From the NCBI GenBank assembly GCA_004293675.1, contig READ01000012.1, forward strand, positions 1 to 64,000: a stretch of 64,000 nucleotides of DNA, given 5' to 3'. Source of the stretch: Betaproteobacteria bacterium. Its GTDB lineage: Bacteria; Pseudomonadota; Gammaproteobacteria; Burkholderiales; Casimicrobiaceae. A program made the translations under genes and the position numbers. Shown here one piece after another: positions 9,904-19,181 of the stretch (its first letter is position 1; each line of letters begins with the position of its first letter). The notes beneath the pieces were generated by a model, which was not told the DNA's origin, made no database searches, and saw only the letters and a list, made by a program, of their open reading frames with translations.

Positions 9904-10818
9904 ATGAACTATCAACCCATTCTCGACCGAATTCACGCTGCCATCAAACCGGTGTTGGGCGAGGGCAAGGTTGCGTCCTACATTCCTGAATTGGCCAATG
10001 TGCGCGCTGATCAGTTTGGCATGGCAGTGGTGGATTTCGCGGGGAATACTTATGTTGCGGGTGACGCACAAACGCGTTTTTCGATTCAATCGATTTCCAA
10101 ACTTTTTGCGTTAACACTGGCGTTTCAGCGCGAAGGCGATTCGCTGTGGAGCCGCGTGGGGCGGGAGCCTTCGGGCAATCCGTTTAATTCATTGGTGCAG
10201 TTGGAGCGGGAACACGGCATTCCGCGAAATCCGTTTATCAATGCGGGCGCGCTGGTGATTACCGACATGCTGGCGAGCCGCTTTGTGAACGCAGAAAACG
10301 CGCTCGTTGATTTCATGCGCAAGCTCTCTGCGGTGAATGACATTGGCTACAACCGAAAAGTCGCCGCGTCGGAGCGGAGCACGTCTTCTCGCAACGCAGC
10401 GATGGCGCATTTCATGAAGAGCTTCGGCAACATGAATAACAAAGTCGGCGATGTGCTCGATGCGTATTGCCGGCATTGCGCGATTGAAATGAACTGCGTT
10501 GAGCTGGCGAAGTCGGCGTGCTTTCTCGCCAACGGCGGCGTGAATCCTTGGAGCGGGGAAACGGTGATCGATGCCAGCTCGGCCAAACGGCTGTCGGCGT
10601 TAATGCTGACCTGCGGCACGTACGACGCGGCGGGTGATTTCGCATTTCGTGTTGGCTTGCCAGCGAAAAGCGGTGTGGGTGGTGGGATCGTTGCCATCTT
10701 GCCGGGTGAGTGTGGCATCTGCGTTTGGTCGCCCGCGCTTGAGCCCAGCGGCAATAGCCACGCCGGCTCATTGGCCTTGGAAATGTTTACGTCCATCACT
10801 GGACGCTCGATTTTTTGA
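9904..10818 (+). CDS. glsB: Glutaminase
   Basis: This 304-residue serine-dependent glutaminase hydrolyses L-glutamine to glutamate and ammonia in the cytoplasm. It has the beta-lactamase-like catalytic S-x-x-K pair, S63 and K66 in FSIQSISK, plus family signatures PFINAGALVI, NACFLANGGVNP-like SACFLANGGVNPWSG, and the late glycine-rich KSGVGGGIVA. Length matches the E. coli YneH/GlsB type (about 308). The ATG at 9904 is preceded by tandem repeats rather than a normal leader. A longer in-frame start at 9859 lies inside the repeat and is rejected because the family begins near the chosen methionine. Confidence 0.93.
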   Translation: MNYQPILDRIHAAIKPVLGEGKVASYIPELANVRADQFGMAVVDFAGNTYVAGDAQTRFSIQSISKLFALTLAFQREGDSLWSRVGREPSGNPFNSLVQLEREHGIPRNPFINAGALVITDMLASRFVNAENALVDFMRKLSAVNDIGYNRKVAASERSTSSRNAAMAHFMKSFGNMNNKVGDVLDAYCRHCAIEMNCVELAKSACFLANGGVNPWSGETVIDASSAKRLSALMLTCGTYDAAGDFAFRVGLPAKSGVGGGIVAILPGECGICVWSPALEPSGNSHAGSLALEMFTSITGRSIF

Positions 10819-10857
10819 GTGAACCGGTCCAATGCCATGTACGACCACCAAGTTTTA

Positions 10858-10975
10858 CAGCTTTATTGACGAATGCCAATTGAAATAAGGGCTTAGCGAC
10901 TATTTTTAATAATTTTGAAATAGCCTATTATCTTCTTGTAACCCATATTTAATATGGCATTGGCGCAAATAGACG
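10858..10975. repeat. MITE-like 118-bp inverted-repeat element, copy A
   Basis: The left arm CAGCTTTATTGACGAATGCC continues with AATTGAAATAAGGGCT. The right arm holds ACCCATATTTAATATGGCATT. The middle is A/T-rich (TTTTGAAAT). It lies in the 247-bp gap between glutaminase and the nuclease-family gene. Confidence 0.8.
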
Positions 10976-11065
10976 TAACGGCTACGCCGGACATTGCTCT
11001 GCTCAACAGATTTCACGGCGAAGCGCTAAAACATCATTCGTAGTTGAGTTTTTTAGATCGCCCCG

Positions 11066-11884
11066 ATGTCGCCCCCTGCGCCCCGCGCCCCCATTGCTGC
11101 CCCGACACTGACTGTTGCGACTTACAACATTCACAAAGGCTTTTCGCATTTCAACGGCCGAATGATCGTTCACGACCTGCGTGAACGGCTGCGCACGATG
11201 AGCTCGGACATTGTTTTTCTGCAAGAGGTGGTGGGTAACAACGACCGACACGCTGCGAAACATGTGCACTGGCCTGACGGGCCACAGCATGAATTTTTGG
11301 CCGACGCGCATTGGCCGGTGAGCGCCTACGGAAAAAACGCCGTGTACGATCACGGCCACCACGGCAACGCAATCCTCTCAAGGCTGCCGATCCTTAGCGC
11401 CGATCAACAAGATATTTCGAGCCATCGGTTTGAGCAACGCGGGTTGCTGCACGCTGAAATGGCGCTCAACGGTTCAGAGCAACGACTGCATTGCGTGTGC
11501 GTTCACTTGGGGTTATTCGCACGAAGTCGCGTGAAGCAAATCGATGCAGTGCTCGCACGAATTGACGCGCTGGTGCCGCGCAGTGCGCCGCTCATCATCG
11601 CTGGCGATTTCAATGATTGGCGACATCGTGCAGGGGGTCCGCTGCGCGAGCTTGATTTGCATGAAGTGTTCGTAACTGCCAACGGTCGACCGGCACGAAG
11701 CTTCCCTGCGCGGCTGCCGATCTTTCGGCTGGATCGAATTTACGTGCGTGGCTTTGATGTGAATTTTGCGCAAGTGCATCGCGGCCGGGAATGGGCGAAG
11801 CTCTCCGATCATGCGGCGCTTGAAACGAGTTTGACCTTACGCGAAGCGGCCAAAACTGCGGCGCTACGTGATCGAAAGTCTTAG
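11066..11884 (+). CDS. Endonuclease/exonuclease/phosphatase family protein
   Basis: This 272-residue protein has the metal-dependent EEP hydrolase fold. It shows an N-terminal strand TVATYNIHKGFS, the catalytic glutamate in VFLQEVVG, HGNAILSR, the GDFNDW motif with catalytic Asp and Asn, and a late SDHAALE with the conserved Asp-His pair. Such proteins cleave phosphodiester or phosphomonoester bonds in DNA, lipids or sugars. The cardiolipin synthase gene starts 9 bases downstream, and in many proteobacteria an EEP gene precedes clsB, which points to a phospholipid-related role. No signal peptide is seen. Confidence 0.85.
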   Translation: MSPPAPRAPIAAPTLTVATYNIHKGFSHFNGRMIVHDLRERLRTMSSDIVFLQEVVGNNDRHAAKHVHWPDGPQHEFLADAHWPVSAYGKNAVYDHGHHGNAILSRLPILSADQQDISSHRFEQRGLLHAEMALNGSEQRLHCVCVHLGLFARSRVKQIDAVLARIDALVPRSAPLIIAGDFNDWRHRAGGPLRELDLHEVFVTANGRPARSFPARLPIFRLDRIYVRGFDVNFAQVHRGREWAKLSDHAALETSLTLREAAKTAALRDRKS

Positions 11885-11893
11885 CTTCAAGGC

Positions 11894-13093
11894 ATGAGCA
11901 CAGCCTTTCTTCCCGGCAATCAAATCGCGTTGCTTCGTTCGGGCGCGGAGTATTTTCCGTCCTTGATTGCAGCGATCAACGGTGCGAAATCCCATGTACG
12001 GTTTGAAACCTACATTTTTGCTGATGATGAAACGGGTCGAGCGGTCACGGCGGCGATGATTGCCGCCGTGACTCGCGGCGTTGAAGTGCGATTAGTGATT
12101 GATGGATTCGGTTGCAAGGATCACATCGGCAGCCTCCAAAACACGCTTCAATTGGCCGGTGTTGATGTGGCTGTGTTTCGCCCCGAACGAAATCCATTCG
12201 CGTTTCGCAAATCACGCTTGCGGCGCATGCATCGAAAGCTTGTGGTGGTGGATGACCGTGTTGCTTTTGTCGGCGGCATCAATGTGATTGATGATCTGAA
12301 CATGCCACCCGTCGAGGCGAACGAAAAACCCTACGGCCCACGCTTTGACTTCGCGGTGCGAATTGAGGGCGCGCTGATTGCACCCATTTCGCTGTCGATG
12401 CGCATCCTTTGGAAACGATTAATGCGACGCATGCGCAGCGAAAAGCAGCCGCTTAAGTCGGCTGTCCAGCACGCGGCACCGACCACTGATTCAGTCAGTG
12501 ATCTCACCAATGAAAAGTCTCAACTCGCCGCGTTTATTCAGCGCGATAACTTGCTCCATCGCCGCGACATCGAAGTGCAGTATTTGCAAGCGATCAACAG
12601 CGCCACGCAGCACATAACGATTGCCAACGCGTACTTCTTCCCGGGCCGCGCCTTTCATCGAGCGCTGGTCGCTGCGCGGCAGCGAGGGGTGCGAGTACAA
12701 CTGCTGCTGCAGGGGCGTCAAGAGTATTTCTTACAACACTACGCAAGCCGCGCGCTCTATCCCAGCCTGCTGAGAACAGGCATTGAGATTCACGAATACA
12801 AGGACAGTTTCCTGCACGCGAAAGTCGCAACTGTTGATGAAGATTGGGCGACGGTGGGTTCGTCCAACATTGATCCGTTTAGTTTGCTTTTGGCGCGTGA
12901 AGCGAACGTTTTCGTGCGCGATGCGGCGTTTAACGCCGAGCTGCGTAGAGCGCTCGGAGCCGCGATTGACGGCGCCGATATGGTACACACTAAGCGCTGG
13001 AGCAAACGTCCTTGGCTCGACAAATTGCTCACCAGCGTCGCCTATCAAATCGCACGCGGCTTGATGCGCGTTTTGGGCTACGGCAATCGCTAG
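11894..13093 (+). CDS. clsB: Cardiolipin synthase B
   Basis: This 399-residue phospholipase D-superfamily enzyme transfers a phosphatidyl group to make cardiolipin at the inner membrane. Two HKD motifs are present: HRKLVVVDDRVAFVGGIN (near residues 115-132) and HAKVATVDEDWATVGSSNID (near 310-329). It lacks the N-terminal transmembrane pair of ClsA and has ClsB length. It follows the EEP gene by 9 bases on the same strand, suggesting one operon. The C-terminal helix (VAYQIARGLMRVLGYG) may associate with membrane. Confidence 0.9.
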   Translation: MSTAFLPGNQIALLRSGAEYFPSLIAAINGAKSHVRFETYIFADDETGRAVTAAMIAAVTRGVEVRLVIDGFGCKDHIGSLQNTLQLAGVDVAVFRPERNPFAFRKSRLRRMHRKLVVVDDRVAFVGGINVIDDLNMPPVEANEKPYGPRFDFAVRIEGALIAPISLSMRILWKRLMRRMRSEKQPLKSAVQHAAPTTDSVSDLTNEKSQLAAFIQRDNLLHRRDIEVQYLQAINSATQHITIANAYFFPGRAFHRALVAARQRGVRVQLLLQGRQEYFLQHYASRALYPSLLRTGIEIHEYKDSFLHAKVATVDEDWATVGSSNIDPFSLLLAREANVFVRDAAFNAELRRALGAAIDGADMVHTKRWSKRPWLDKLLTSVAYQIARGLMRVLGYGNR

Positions 13094-13105
13094 CGTGACA
13101 TCAGG

Positions 13106-14785
13106 CTAGCTTTTAGCCGACTTTCGCTTCGATGCGATCGCCTTTTTGACCGCTCGAACGGGTGCGGCCACAGCCTCAATGGTCGCCTCAGCCATCGCCT
13201 CAGCACCGGTCGTGAGCATATTGTCAAACGCGCTCGCATCAGCACCTACGAAACCATTTTCAAGCCACATGAGCGAGGTCATCAATTTATCGAACTCAAC
13301 GCTGAAGTTGCTGATGATGTTTTCCGGATCGGGGCAGAGTTTTCGATCTGTGATGAGCCCGAATTGCACGCCGCCAGCGTACGACAAGATCGACACACCG
13401 ATGCCCACGTTGCCACTTTGCGGCACCCAAAACATGTTCTGCACGATCTTGCTACCCGCCAGGTAAAGCGGATTGGCGGGGCCCGGCACATTGGTCATCA
13501 CCGCCGTGCCTTTGTCGGACAGTAGCCCCAGGGCTTGCCGCTGCACGGCCTTGGGCACATAACCTAAGACGCCCAGCAGCGCCATGCTCACGACCGCTTG
13601 ATAGCCTGTCTTGAGCGCGTTCATGCGCTTTCGAACTTCAAACACTCGCGCAATCGGGTTGGCCTCTCCAATGGGCAGCTCTAAGCCGACCAATCCGAAC
13701 TGATTGCCGAGTTTGTATTCCTTGCCTTTGGGGCGCAAATTGACCGGCACAAAGGCGCGAAGCAGCGCGCCGCTTTCGACGCTATCGCCCTTCGAGATGA
13801 TGTAGCTTCGGATGGCACCGGCCACACTGGCCAAGAGCACATCGTTGACCGAGCACCCGAGCACGTAGCCCACGTCTTTGACGCGCACCAGATCAAGCGG
13901 CTCGCTCCACGCCACGCATTTCACCGTGCCCGTCTTTCCCTTTAACCGCGTTGCGGTGTCGGTGGGCATGGTCGCAAGGTATGCGAGCTCCTGAGCGAAA
14001 CCAGCGGCGATCTTTGCCGTGTCCACCGCCTGCGTTGGATCATCGACCCAGCGGCTGTACTTGGCGACGACCTTGGTGCCCATGCGCATGCCTTCGTCCA
14101 TCGCTGATTCGATGGGGGCTTTGAGCGGGCCGAGTTTGTCAAACACCTGCTGCGCCATGCCGGCCACAGGCGCCAGTGCGCCCGCGGCTGGACCCAGCCC
14201 AGCTTGAATTTGCGCGCCGATAGGACCCAACGCTTGCAGCACTGCTTCGAGTCCGCCGCCCGCGTTATTCGCAGCGGCAAACTTCTTAATCTTTGGACGC
14301 GGAATGTCCCGAGGCGTGTCGGCGGCGTTCGGGTCTTCGTCGGTCATGTTGAGCAACACACCGATCAGCGCGATGCCATCAGCGATGCAATGATGAATGC
14401 GAGAGATCAGCGCTGAGCCGCCTTGGTAGTTTTCCACCAAATGCATCTGCCAAAGCGGCTTGCCTTTGTCGAGCCGCTCTGACGCCAAATCAGCCACCAT
14501 CGCTTGCAGTTCGCGTTCGCCGCCTGCACCGGGAAGCCGTACGCGGTGTAGATGCGCATCCAGATCGAACTTTTCGTCGTCCACCCAGTGCGCAGCCATA
14601 CCGTCGTCGACAACATACTGTTTGAAACGGGCATAGGGCAGTAAACGGCCTTCGAGCAATGCCTTAAACCGCGCCACGTCGAGGGGTGTGTCAAACACCA
14701 TCACGCCCACGATCATCATCAGGTTGGTCGTCGAATCCATCCGCAGCCATGCGGTGTCGACGCTGCTCATCTTTATTTTGGCCAC
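13106..14785 (-). CDS. Wax ester synthase/diacylglycerol O-acyltransferase (WS/DGAT)
   Basis: This 559-residue enzyme transfers an acyl group from acyl-CoA to a fatty alcohol or diacylglycerol, making wax esters or triacylglycerol. The catalytic HHxxxDG motif is HHCIADG near residues 131-137. The C-terminal DUF1298-type half contains the usual NVPGP (TNVPGPANPLYLAGSK). An alanine/glycine-rich insert sits between the halves, and the C-terminus is Ala/Lys-rich. The GTG at 14785 is chosen because CCAAGGAGG sits just upstream (14791-14800 on the complement) and the family starts near MSSVDTAWLRM. A longer in-frame start at 14884 lacks support. An acyl-CoA-binding protein gene is divergent, 92 bases away. 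Confidence 0.92.
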   Translation of the reverse strand: MAKIKMSSVDTAWLRMDSTTNLMMIVGVMVFDTPLDVARFKALLEGRLLPYARFKQYVVDDGMAAHWVDDEKFDLDAHLHRVRLPGAGGERELQAMVADLASERLDKGKPLWQMHLVENYQGGSALISRIHHCIADGIALIGVLLNMTDEDPNAADTPRDIPRPKIKKFAAANNAGGGLEAVLQALGPIGAQIQAGLGPAAGALAPVAGMAQQVFDKLGPLKAPIESAMDEGMRMGTKVVAKYSRWVDDPTQAVDTAKIAAGFAQELAYLATMPTDTATRLKGKTGTVKCVAWSEPLDLVRVKDVGYVLGCSVNDVLLASVAGAIRSYIISKGDSVESGALLRAFVPVNLRPKGKEYKLGNQFGLVGLELPIGEANPIARVFEVRKRMNALKTGYQAVVSMALLGVLGYVPKAVQRQALGLLSDKGTAVMTNVPGPANPLYLAGSKIVQNMFWVPQSGNVGIGVSILSYAGGVQFGLITDRKLCPDPENIISNFSVEFDKLMTSLMWLENGFVGADASAFDNMLTTGAEAMAEATIEAVAAPVRAVKKAIASKRKSAKS

Positions 14786-14877
14786 AGTCCGTCCTCCTTG
14801 GTAGTCACCCGCTTGCAGGGGGCAACGTGTTGTCCAATAATAGCGCCGAACATCAATCACCTTAGGAGGCATCTGCC

Positions 14878-15135
14878 ATGGCAATCAAAGACGATTTCGA
14901 AAAAGCACAAGCAGACATCAAAACGCTGACCGAAAAACCCGATAACGCTACGCTGCTTGATCTCTACGCCCTCTACAAACAAGGTACTGAGGGCGACGCC
15001 ACTGGCCGCCGTCCCGGTATCATGGATCCTGTGGGCCGCGCTAAATTCGACGCATGGACAGGCAAAAAAGGCGCGAGCAACGACGACGCCATGAAGAGCT
15101 ACGTTGCGCTGGTTAAAAAACTCCTCGGCAAGTGA
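14878..15135 (+). CDS. Acyl-CoA-binding protein (ACBP)
   Basis: An 85-residue four-helix protein that binds long-chain acyl-CoA esters in the cytosol. The motif LLDLYALYKQGTEGD (the Tyr-Lys-Gln ligand region), GRRPGIMDPVGRAKFDAW and a terminal YVALVKKLLG match the family. TTAGGAGG precedes the ATG. It is divergent from the WS/DGAT gene, which uses acyl-CoA, so the pair may supply neutral-lipid synthesis. The next gene overlaps it by 4 bases (GTGA), indicating one operon. Confidence 0.95.
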   Translation: MAIKDDFEKAQADIKTLTEKPDNATLLDLYALYKQGTEGDATGRRPGIMDPVGRAKFDAWTGKKGASNDDAMKSYVALVKKLLGK

Positions 15136-15593
15136 ATCCGCTTCATCGCCACGCAGTTCACGCCGCGTTCGTTTGTAGCGCGCTGTTCGTTGGCTTTCAG
15201 TCAACCGGTGCGCTTGCGCAATCAACTGCTGCCAAGGAGCCGCTCACAGTCGTCTACTGGTCGGCCAATGATTGCCGATGGTGCACTTGGTGGGAAGGCA
15301 CGCTGATCGGCTCGGGCGGTGAGGCGAAGTTTTTAAAGAGCCCCGAGGGTCAATCGGTTCGCTACACCGTGGTGAAGAAACCGCGATTGTCGGAACCGCA
15401 TGCCGAGCGCGATTTCAGCGCAGAGCAGCGCTGGCTCTGGCCTCGCGTGCGAGACCAAGTCGACGGCAGAATTCGCGGCTATCCGAGCTTTAGTTTGTTT
15501 CAGGGCGACAAGCTTGTTGTTTACGCCATCGGCGAAAACGAGTTCGCGAGCAAATTATTGCCCGCGATTAAAGAAAAGCTAGCGTCAAAGTAA
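15132..15593 (+). CDS. Exported thioredoxin-like protein
   Basis: A 153-residue protein with a signal peptide (about residues 1-30, ending GALAQS), followed by a thioredoxin-like strand TVVYWSANDCRWCTWWEG with a C-x-x-C (CRWC) site and a cis-proline-like GYPSFSLFQGDK near residues 118-129. It probably acts as a periplasmic thiol-disulfide protein, but the long insert between these motifs is not typical of DsbA or TlpA. The start is GTG overlapping the ACBP stop. Partner and substrate are unknown. Confidence 0.6.
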   Translation: MNPLHRHAVHAAFVCSALFVGFQSTGALAQSTAAKEPLTVVYWSANDCRWCTWWEGTLIGSGGEAKFLKSPEGQSVRYTVVKKPRLSEPHAERDFSAEQRWLWPRVRDQVDGRIRGYPSFSLFQGDKLVVYAIGENEFASKLLPAIKEKLASK

Positions 15594-15599
15594 CCCGCT

Positions 15600-16592
15600 C
15601 TAGGGCTTCACTGCGGGTGGAAGCGGCAGTTGTTTCGCCGCCATTACGCGCCGCAGCCGATCCGGATAATCGGTAATGATGCCGTTAACGCCCGCTTCGA
15701 TCAAACGCTGCATGTCGGCTTCCTCGTTCACGGTCCATGGAACGATGCTGAGCTTGAGCGCTTTAGCTTCTTTGATATTCGCCTCGGTCAGGTCGCGTGC
15801 ATTGGGTGACCAAACGCGTGCACCGATGGCCGCGAGCAGCGCCGGTACTGAGCCACCGTGGTCGTCGACATCAAAGCCCGCAAGCCATGGCGATTTCCCT
15901 GGTTTGCCCGCCTGCACCCTGTCACCAGCGCCTTGCTGCGTCGTGAGATAGACCGTAGCAATCTCTGGCGCCTCGCGTTCAGCGACTCGTAGCGTGCGCC
16001 AATCGAAGGATTGAATCGTTGAACGATCAGTGAGTTTGGCGCGTCGAATTTCGGCAATCAAAGCGCGAACAAAGGGCTCGGGCGCAAGCGTCTCATTGGG
16101 CGCGTCGGGTGCGAGCTTGGTTTCAATGTTGAAGCGGATGTGTGATCCCCCCCGAGCGTTGACTCGATCAAACACTTCGCGAAGCGTGGGGATGCGCTCA
16201 CCGTCTCGGGGCACCTGCGTCTCAAAGGGTTTGCCGTAGTTGCTGTTGGGGCGCAAACGCCCGACGTCAAAGCGCTTGAGCTCGGCGAGCGTGAGTGAAC
16301 TGACCGCGATGCCTTTGGTGTCGATCCACGCACCGGCTGCGTCGCGGGCGATGTCGGTGTTGAGCGTTCGATCATGATGCACCACAACCACGCCGTCTTT
16401 GGTGATGCCGACGTCGAGCTCCAGCGTGGTCACGCCAAGGGTCATTGCGGTGTCGAATGCTGCTAGCGTGTTTTCGGGCGCAAGGCCGCGCGCGCCGCGA
16501 TGACCCTGCACGTCGAAACCAGTCGTGGCGCATCCGGCCAGCAACGTCACACCAAGCGCGGCAATGACCGCGAGACTTCGATCAATATTCAC
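15600..16592 (-). CDS. Glycerophosphodiester phosphodiesterase, lipoprotein
   Basis: A 330-residue GDPD-family enzyme that hydrolyses glycerophosphodiesters to glycerol 3-phosphate and an alcohol. HRGARGLAPENTLAAF, ELDVGITKDG and VVVHHDRTLN carry the catalytic His/Glu/Asp set. The GTG start at 16592 gives a lipoprotein signal with lipobox LLAGC at residues about 15-19, so the protein should be lipid-anchored outside the cytoplasm. A longer frame upstream runs into the kef gene and is rejected. The GTG lies one base past the kef stop, so it belongs to a pth-kef-gdpd operon. It ends 7 bases from the convergent thioredoxin-like gene. Confidence 0.88.
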   Translation of the reverse strand: MNIDRSLAVIAALGVTLLAGCATTGFDVQGHRGARGLAPENTLAAFDTAMTLGVTTLELDVGITKDGVVVVHHDRTLNTDIARDAAGAWIDTKGIAVSSLTLAELKRFDVGRLRPNSNYGKPFETQVPRDGERIPTLREVFDRVNARGGSHIRFNIETKLAPDAPNETLAPEPFVRALIAEIRRAKLTDRSTIQSFDWRTLRVAEREAPEIATVYLTTQQGAGDRVQAGKPGKSPWLAGFDVDDHGGSVPALLAAIGARVWSPNARDLTEANIKEAKALKLSIVPWTVNEEADMQRLIEAGVNGIITDYPDRLRRVMAAKQLPLPPAVKP

Positions 16593-16593
16593 A

Positions 16594-18396
16594 CTAGGTC
16601 CTTTGTTGTTCGGGAGCCTGCGAATCGCTGCGGCCATCGGCCACCGCGTCCTCACGCAAAATGTTGTCGAGCTCCGCACGCGCGCCCTTAGACATAGCGA
16701 TGAGCTTTTCCTCATCCTCGAAAACAGCTTGCTGCTTCTCAAGCAAGTCTAGATCATGGGCAACAAAGCTGGCGATCGTCTTCTCAATTTGCTCGGGTGA
16801 TTGGTCGAGTGACTGCAGCACTGATTTCGTGAGCTCGATACTCGACCAAAAAGTCTCTCGCACTGGATCATCTACACCGAGCTGCTTGAGCTTGAGCGCG
16901 TGATTGCGATTTCTCGCACGAGCCAACACTTTGACATTCGGGAACTGCTTTCGCACTAGATTCACAATGGTGAGCGATGCGTCAACATCATCAACACACA
17001 CGACAAAGAGCTTGGCTTCGGACGTTTTTGCGGCGCGCAACAAATCAAACTTTGTCGCGTCGCCATAGTAGATTTTGTTACCGAACTTCCGAACCGAGTC
17101 CACATGATCCGATGCGGCATCAAGCGCGGTAAAGGTGATGTTTCGCGCGTTCAACACGCGCCCAACGATCTGCCCCACACGTCCAAATCCTGCGATGATG
17201 ACTGGCGTGGCGGCATCATCGATTCGATCAAAGGGAGCAGCTTCCGTATTGCGATTGATCCACGGCACGATCAGTTTGTCGTGCAGCATCCAAACAAGCG
17301 GCGCAGCGGCCATCGTGATCGCAACAGCAAGCGTCAACAGCTCCGCTTCATCGGTGCTCAGCAGCTTCGCGCCTTGAGCCGCGGTGAAAAGCACGAACGC
17401 AAACTCGCCCCCTACGGCGAGTGCCAACGCCTGTGGCCGGGCGATAGCGTCCTTTGCCCCGGTGAAAAATCGACGAAATACATAAAACGAAATCGCTTTG
17501 ATCGCAAACGCGCCCACTGCGATGCTCAGCACCGTCAGCGGCTTTGCGGCAAGTAATTGCAAATTCACGCTCATGCCCACAGCCATGAAAAACAGTCCGA
17601 GCAGCAAGGCCTCGAACGGTTCAATGCTCGCTTCAAGTTCGTGGCGAAACTGGCTCTCCGCCAAGAGCACGCCCGCGAGAAACGCCCCGAGTGTCGCTGG
17701 CAATCCCACCGCGCCCATCAACCACGCCAAACCGACCGTCGTAAGAAGCGCCGCTGCCGTAAAAATATCGCGCGACCCAAAGCGCGAAACATACTTAAAC
17801 ATCAACGACAGAACCGGCTTGCCAAGTCCAATCACAGCGACGATTGCAACCAACGCGGGCCAGCCCGGCGGTTTGACGCTGCCCGACGCTGCGCCCAAAA
17901 TCGCCACGATCGCCAAAATCGGAATCACGCTTAGATCCTGAAATAACAACACGGCAAACGATTCGCGTCCGTACTGCGTATCGAGCTCGCCGCGCTCCGC
18001 TAAAAACGGCAATAAAAACGCGGTTGAAGTCATCGCCAAGGCAATCCCAACGAGCGCCGCTGTCGTGAGCGACAAGCCCGCAAACCACGCCGCGAGTGTG
18101 AGCACTGCGCCGCAGCCCAATACCTGCATGGCACCCAGCCCAAACACTGATTTTCGAAGTGCCCACAAGCGTTCGCGTTGCAGCTCTAGACCGATCACAA
18201 ACATCAGCAGCGTGACGCCGAGCTCAGCCGTATGCAAGATCGCCTCCGGCTCGTGCACCACGCCAATCACCGACGGCCCAATCAACACCCCGGCGACCAA
18301 ATACCCAAGCACCGAACCGACGCCGAGCCGCTTAAAGAGCGGCACCAGCAGCACCGCCGCCGCCAACAGAGACGCGTAAACAGCCAAAGAACTCAT
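16594..18396 (-). CDS. KefB/KefC-type monovalent cation:proton antiporter (CPA2) with TrkA-N domain
   Basis: A 600-residue membrane protein. The N-terminal sodium/hydrogen exchanger domain (about 1-385) has about 12 hydrophobic segments and family motifs such as GYLVAGVLIGP and GVTLLMFVIGLEL. A Rossmann TrkA-N domain follows (about 410-530: VIIAGFGRVGQIVGRVL), then a coiled C-terminal tail. It is expected to move K+ or Na+ against protons, gated by nucleotide or glutathione-type ligands through the TrkA-N domain. The ATG overlaps the pth stop by 4 bases (ATGA), which fixes the start; an in-frame extension to 18483 is inside pth. Antibacterial-electrophile protection is the role of E. coli KefC; it is only an inference here. 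Confidence 0.9.
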   Translation of the reverse strand: MSSLAVYASLLAAAVLLVPLFKRLGVGSVLGYLVAGVLIGPSVIGVVHEPEAILHTAELGVTLLMFVIGLELQRERLWALRKSVFGLGAMQVLGCGAVLTLAAWFAGLSLTTAALVGIALAMTSTAFLLPFLAERGELDTQYGRESFAVLLFQDLSVIPILAIVAILGAASGSVKPPGWPALVAIVAVIGLGKPVLSLMFKYVSRFGSRDIFTAAALLTTVGLAWLMGAVGLPATLGAFLAGVLLAESQFRHELEASIEPFEALLLGLFFMAVGMSVNLQLLAAKPLTVLSIAVGAFAIKAISFYVFRRFFTGAKDAIARPQALALAVGGEFAFVLFTAAQGAKLLSTDEAELLTLAVAITMAAAPLVWMLHDKLIVPWINRNTEAAPFDRIDDAATPVIIAGFGRVGQIVGRVLNARNITFTALDAASDHVDSVRKFGNKIYYGDATKFDLLRAAKTSEAKLFVVCVDDVDASLTIVNLVRKQFPNVKVLARARNRNHALKLKQLGVDDPVRETFWSSIELTKSVLQSLDQSPEQIEKTIASFVAHDLDLLEKQQAVFEDEEKLIAMSKGARAELDNILREDAVADGRSDSQAPEQQRT

Positions 18397-19025
18397 GCCG
18401 CGCTGCTCGCGTTGCTGGTCTTGGGTTTGGTGTGTAGCTGCTTGATCGCTGATTCCATATCGCCACGCGCCATCATGGGCCACACGGCAAGCGCGCGTTC
18501 AATGGCCGCCTCGATGGCCTCTTGCTCGTCGCGCCGCGCTCGTTCTAGCACCCAATCCGCAACAGGTTTGTGCGGGTTCACAGAATCGCGCGGATGACCA
18601 ATGCCGATGCGCAACCGCCAGTAATTGCCCGTGCCCAACTTCGCTTGAATATCACGCAGGCCATTGTGACCCGCATGTCCACCGCCAAACTTGAGCTTGA
18701 TCTCGCCCGCGTCTAAATCCAATTCGTCGTGCGCCACAAGAATGGCCTCGGGCGAGATCTCAAAAAACTTAGCCACCGCCGCCACGCTGTTGCCCGATAA
18801 ATTCATAAACGTTTGCGGTTGCAGCGCACGAATGTCGGCGGAGCTCGCCGTACCTCGAGCGATCAGCCCGTGGAATTTCTTCTCGGAGCTGAGCGATCCG
18901 CCGATTTCGTGTGCGATGTCTTCGGCAAACCAAAACCCCGCGTTGTGACGGGTACGCTCGTACTCTGGCCCGGGATTGCCCAAGCCAACAACGAGCTTAA
19001 TAGGAGACGTGGCGAGCTGGGTCAT
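18393..19025 (-). CDS. pth: Peptidyl-tRNA hydrolase
   Basis: A 210-residue enzyme that recycles peptidyl-tRNA dropped from ribosomes. It shows LVVGLGNPGPEYERTRHNAGFW (Asn and catalytic His), the TFMNLSG motif, VAHDELDL, and GHNGLRDI. The family average is about 195; the extra length is a C-terminal tail after KQLHTK. ATG at 19025 is preferred over GTG two codons upstream; neither has a strong ribosome binding site. It leads a pth-kef-gdpd operon with overlapping or near-touching genes. The usual partner rplY (ribosomal protein L25) is not next to it. Confidence 0.95.
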   Translation of the reverse strand: MTQLATSPIKLVVGLGNPGPEYERTRHNAGFWFAEDIAHEIGGSLSSEKKFHGLIARGTASSADIRALQPQTFMNLSGNSVAAVAKFFEISPEAILVAHDELDLDAGEIKLKFGGGHAGHNGLRDIQAKLGTGNYWRLRIGIGHPRDSVNPHKPVADWVLERARRDEQEAIEAAIERALAVWPMMARGDMESAIKQLHTKPKTSNASSAA

Positions 19026-19181
19026 GACCACTGCACCGCGCGTTGCTGTGCTCGTAGAACGAGCGCTTTTGCTGAGCGGTTGTCACGTGGAATCAAATCG
19101 AAATTCATGCGCAAGTTTAGTGGCTGTGCCGAGCGCTCGGCGGTCAGCCCGTCCCCAGGCCTAATTTCAAATCATCATCCT

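Noticed and set aside
9623-10089. Frames with repeated SWFDELTTNG / SSSNHER peptides on both strands
   Set aside because: The repeats come from the 42-bp DNA array, whose length is a multiple of three; no start signal or protein family supports them.
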